64,000 nt of DNA from Pseudomonas zanjanensis. GTDB lineage: Bacteria > Pseudomonadota > Gammaproteobacteria > Pseudomonadales > Pseudomonadaceae. The notes under the pieces were generated by a model, which made no database searches, was not told the origin of the DNA, and saw nothing but the letters and a program-made list of their open reading frames with translations. Positions 62,658 through 64,000 of this stretch are shown in pieces. The stretch covers positions 62,001-126,000 of the forward strand of contig NZ_JABWRB020000003.1 of the NCBI RefSeq assembly GCF_014268745.2, written 5' to 3'. The position numbers and the translations under genes are program-made. The first letter of the stretch is position 1; the number at the start of each line of letters is the position of its first letter.

Positions 62658-64000
62658 GTGAACGTTCTTTATCGCGCTTCAACCCATCCCCGCGCCTCGC
62701 TCATCGCCCTGATTGGCTGCGTATTGATGGTCCCCATGGGCCTGCGTCTCGCCCTGGGTTGGTCCGACCCGCTGGGTTATCTCTCGGACCTGGGTATCGG
62801 CGGGTTGTTGATCGTGCTGCTCCATCGCCGTCCCGGGTGGCTGGCATTCCCGGTATTACTGGCCTGGAGCGCATTGACCCTGGCCAGCATCGAGCTGGTC
62901 AGCGCGGTCGGGCGGATGCCCGGTCCTTCGGATATTCATTACCTGACCGACCCGCAGTTCGTTGAAAACTCTACCAGCGGCGGCTTCGCCCATCCGTGGC
63001 TGGCCGCGATCCAGTTGGCAGCCCTGGCGTTGTGGCTGGTGAGCCAATGGACCCGCCGCCCCCACCAGGCGCCACGCTTGCCGCGCCGCGCCTGGGCGGT
63101 GCCGGTGTTGCTCCTGCTGAGCCACGGCGCACTGCAAGCCTGGCGTCCCAGTGAGGCGGACCAATGGAATGTGTTCAACCTGCCCCACCAACTCGTCACG
63201 GCGGGGATCGCCGCCGGGCAGGACCAAGCCCGGCAATGGCTCGATGGCGACACCGTTGACCCAATCCCGCCCATGGAAGGGCTGACCCGCCTGGACCTCG
63301 ATGGCCGCAAATTGCTGGCCGAACCGGGGCGTGCGCGCAACGTGCTGGTTATCGCCCTGGAAGGCATTCCCGGCGCCTATGTGGGTGCCAATCGCCAGGC
63401 CTTGAGAAGCAGCTACCAGGAAAACCTGATGCCACACCTCAGCGCCTGGGCCGAGCGCGGCATGAACACCCCCGATTACGTCCTGCACAGCCACCAGACC
63501 ATTCGTGGCTTGTACGCGATGCTGTGTGGCGATTACGACAAGCTCGACGACGGCACGCCCAAAGGCGTCGAAATGCTCAACCAGACCCAGCGCAACCAAG
63601 CCTGCCTGCCGGCCCAGTTGCGCCAGAACGGCTTTTCCACGCATTTCCTCCAGGGCGCGGGCCTGCGCTTCATGGCCAAGGACCGGATCATGCCGCACAT
63701 CGGCTTCGACACGACCCTGGGCATGGAGTGGTTCACGCGCCCCGCCTATCTGGAATTTCCTTGGGGCAAGGACGACAAGACGTTCTTCGAAGGCGCGCTG
63801 GACTACGTCGGGCAACTGCAACAAGCGAACAAGCCCTGGATGCTGACTCTGCTGACCGTGGGCACGCACCAGCCCTACTCCGCGCCAGACGACTACCTGC
63901 AACGCTACGACACGGCCAAGCAGGCGGCGGTGGGTTACCTGGACGACGCACTGGCGAACTTCCTGGCGGGCCTGGAACGCCAGGGCATCCTGGACAACAC
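62658..64000 (+). CDS. LTA-synthase-like membrane sulfatase/phosphoglycerol transferase (partial)
   Basis: At least 447 aa, cut by the right edge with no stop. Several N-terminal membrane segments ('SLIALIGCVLMVPMGLRLAL', 'LGIGGLLIVLL', 'WLAFPVLLAWSALTLASIELV', 'WLAAIQLAALALWLV') precede a periplasmic alkaline-phosphatase-fold domain starting 'NVLVIALEGIPGAYVGA' (metal-binding E235). The catalytic Thr is T281 in 'HSHQTIRGLYAMLCG', and 'LLTVGTHQPYSAPDDY' supplies later metal residues. In Gram-negative bacteria such enzymes modify periplasmic glucans or lipid A with phosphoglycerol or phosphoethanolamine. GTG start at 62658 with GAAAGG upstream. Confidence 0.85.
   Translation, partial: MNVLYRASTHPRASLIALIGCVLMVPMGLRLALGWSDPLGYLSDLGIGGLLIVLLHRRPGWLAFPVLLAWSALTLASIELVSAVGRMPGPSDIHYLTDPQFVENSTSGGFAHPWLAAIQLAALALWLVSQWTRRPHQAPRLPRRAWAVPVLLLLSHGALQAWRPSEADQWNVFNLPHQLVTAGIAAGQDQARQWLDGDTVDPIPPMEGLTRLDLDGRKLLAEPGRARNVLVIALEGIPGAYVGANRQALRSSYQENLMPHLSAWAERGMNTPDYVLHSHQTIRGLYAMLCGDYDKLDDGTPKGVEMLNQTQRNQACLPAQLRQNGFSTHFLQGAGLRFMAKDRIMPHIGFDTTLGMEWFTRPAYLEFPWGKDDKTFFEGALDYVGQLQQANKPWMLTLLTVGTHQPYSAPDDYLQRYDTAKQAAVGYLDDALANFLAGLERQGILDN

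Overview
The window reads as a chromosomal segment of a fluorescent Pseudomonas (P. fluorescens complex). The protein sequences, GC-rich codon use and abundant REP/REPIN repeats fit this. So does gene content and order resembling the P. aeruginosa blocks around pyruvate carboxylase–uvrD and the common polysaccharide antigen (CPA, D-rhamnan O-antigen) locus. Three parS-type centromere sites suggest it lies fairly near oriC. No rRNA or tRNA gene was recognised. One gene is cut by the right edge.

Layout. 1-2.4 kb: a ~215-bp repeat present as an inverted pair. One copy is split by a complete IS1182-family element (647-2305) with a 4-bp target duplication; two REPINs lie between the copies. 2.5-5.7 kb: a small DUF3077-like gene behind a possibly structured leader, then an autotransporter. 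5.7-12.1 kb: two-subunit pyruvate carboxylase (minus strand) with a divergent LysR regulator, a small conserved protein, an RpiR/HexR-type regulator with a perfect palindromic operator, and an orphan small protein. 12.2-23.4 kb: a membrane GGDEF/EAL protein, uvrD, a Tim44-like protein, a SMI1/KNR4 protein, a CPA2 antiporter, a thioesterase, pdxY and a DUF3301 protein.

23.4-40.2 kb is the metal-homeostasis part. It has two COG0523 GTPases (one ZigA-like), DUF1826, two small secreted cysteine proteins, and the folE2–ABC metal importer operon (ATPase, permease, binding protein). Two near-perfect Zur boxes control the central part. After DUF3617, cardiolipin synthase and CFA-synthase-like genes comes an unusual four-gene operon of three SPFH/HflK-like membrane proteins (one with a 15-histidine N-terminus) and a P1B-type ATPase without a metal-binding domain. 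A third, weaker Zur-like box precedes it. The three parS sites sit in this same 10-kb stretch.

40.3-45.2 kb: a stand-alone dihydrolipoamide dehydrogenase and a translationally coupled pair of lipoproteins (a TPR-type protein and a DUF3142 protein). 45.4-60.5 kb: the CPA/O-antigen locus. Five minus-strand genes (methyltransferase, acyltransferase, methyltransferase, two glycosyltransferases) diverge from rmd-gmd-wbpW-wzm-wzt-wbpX-wbpY-wbpZ, which makes GDP-D-rhamnose, polymerises it and exports the polymer. 60.5-64 kb: a glutathione transferase behind a palindromic operator, a LysR regulator, and the start of an LTA-synthase-type sulfatase.

Functions are assigned from motifs and family resemblance recalled from knowledge; no database search was run.
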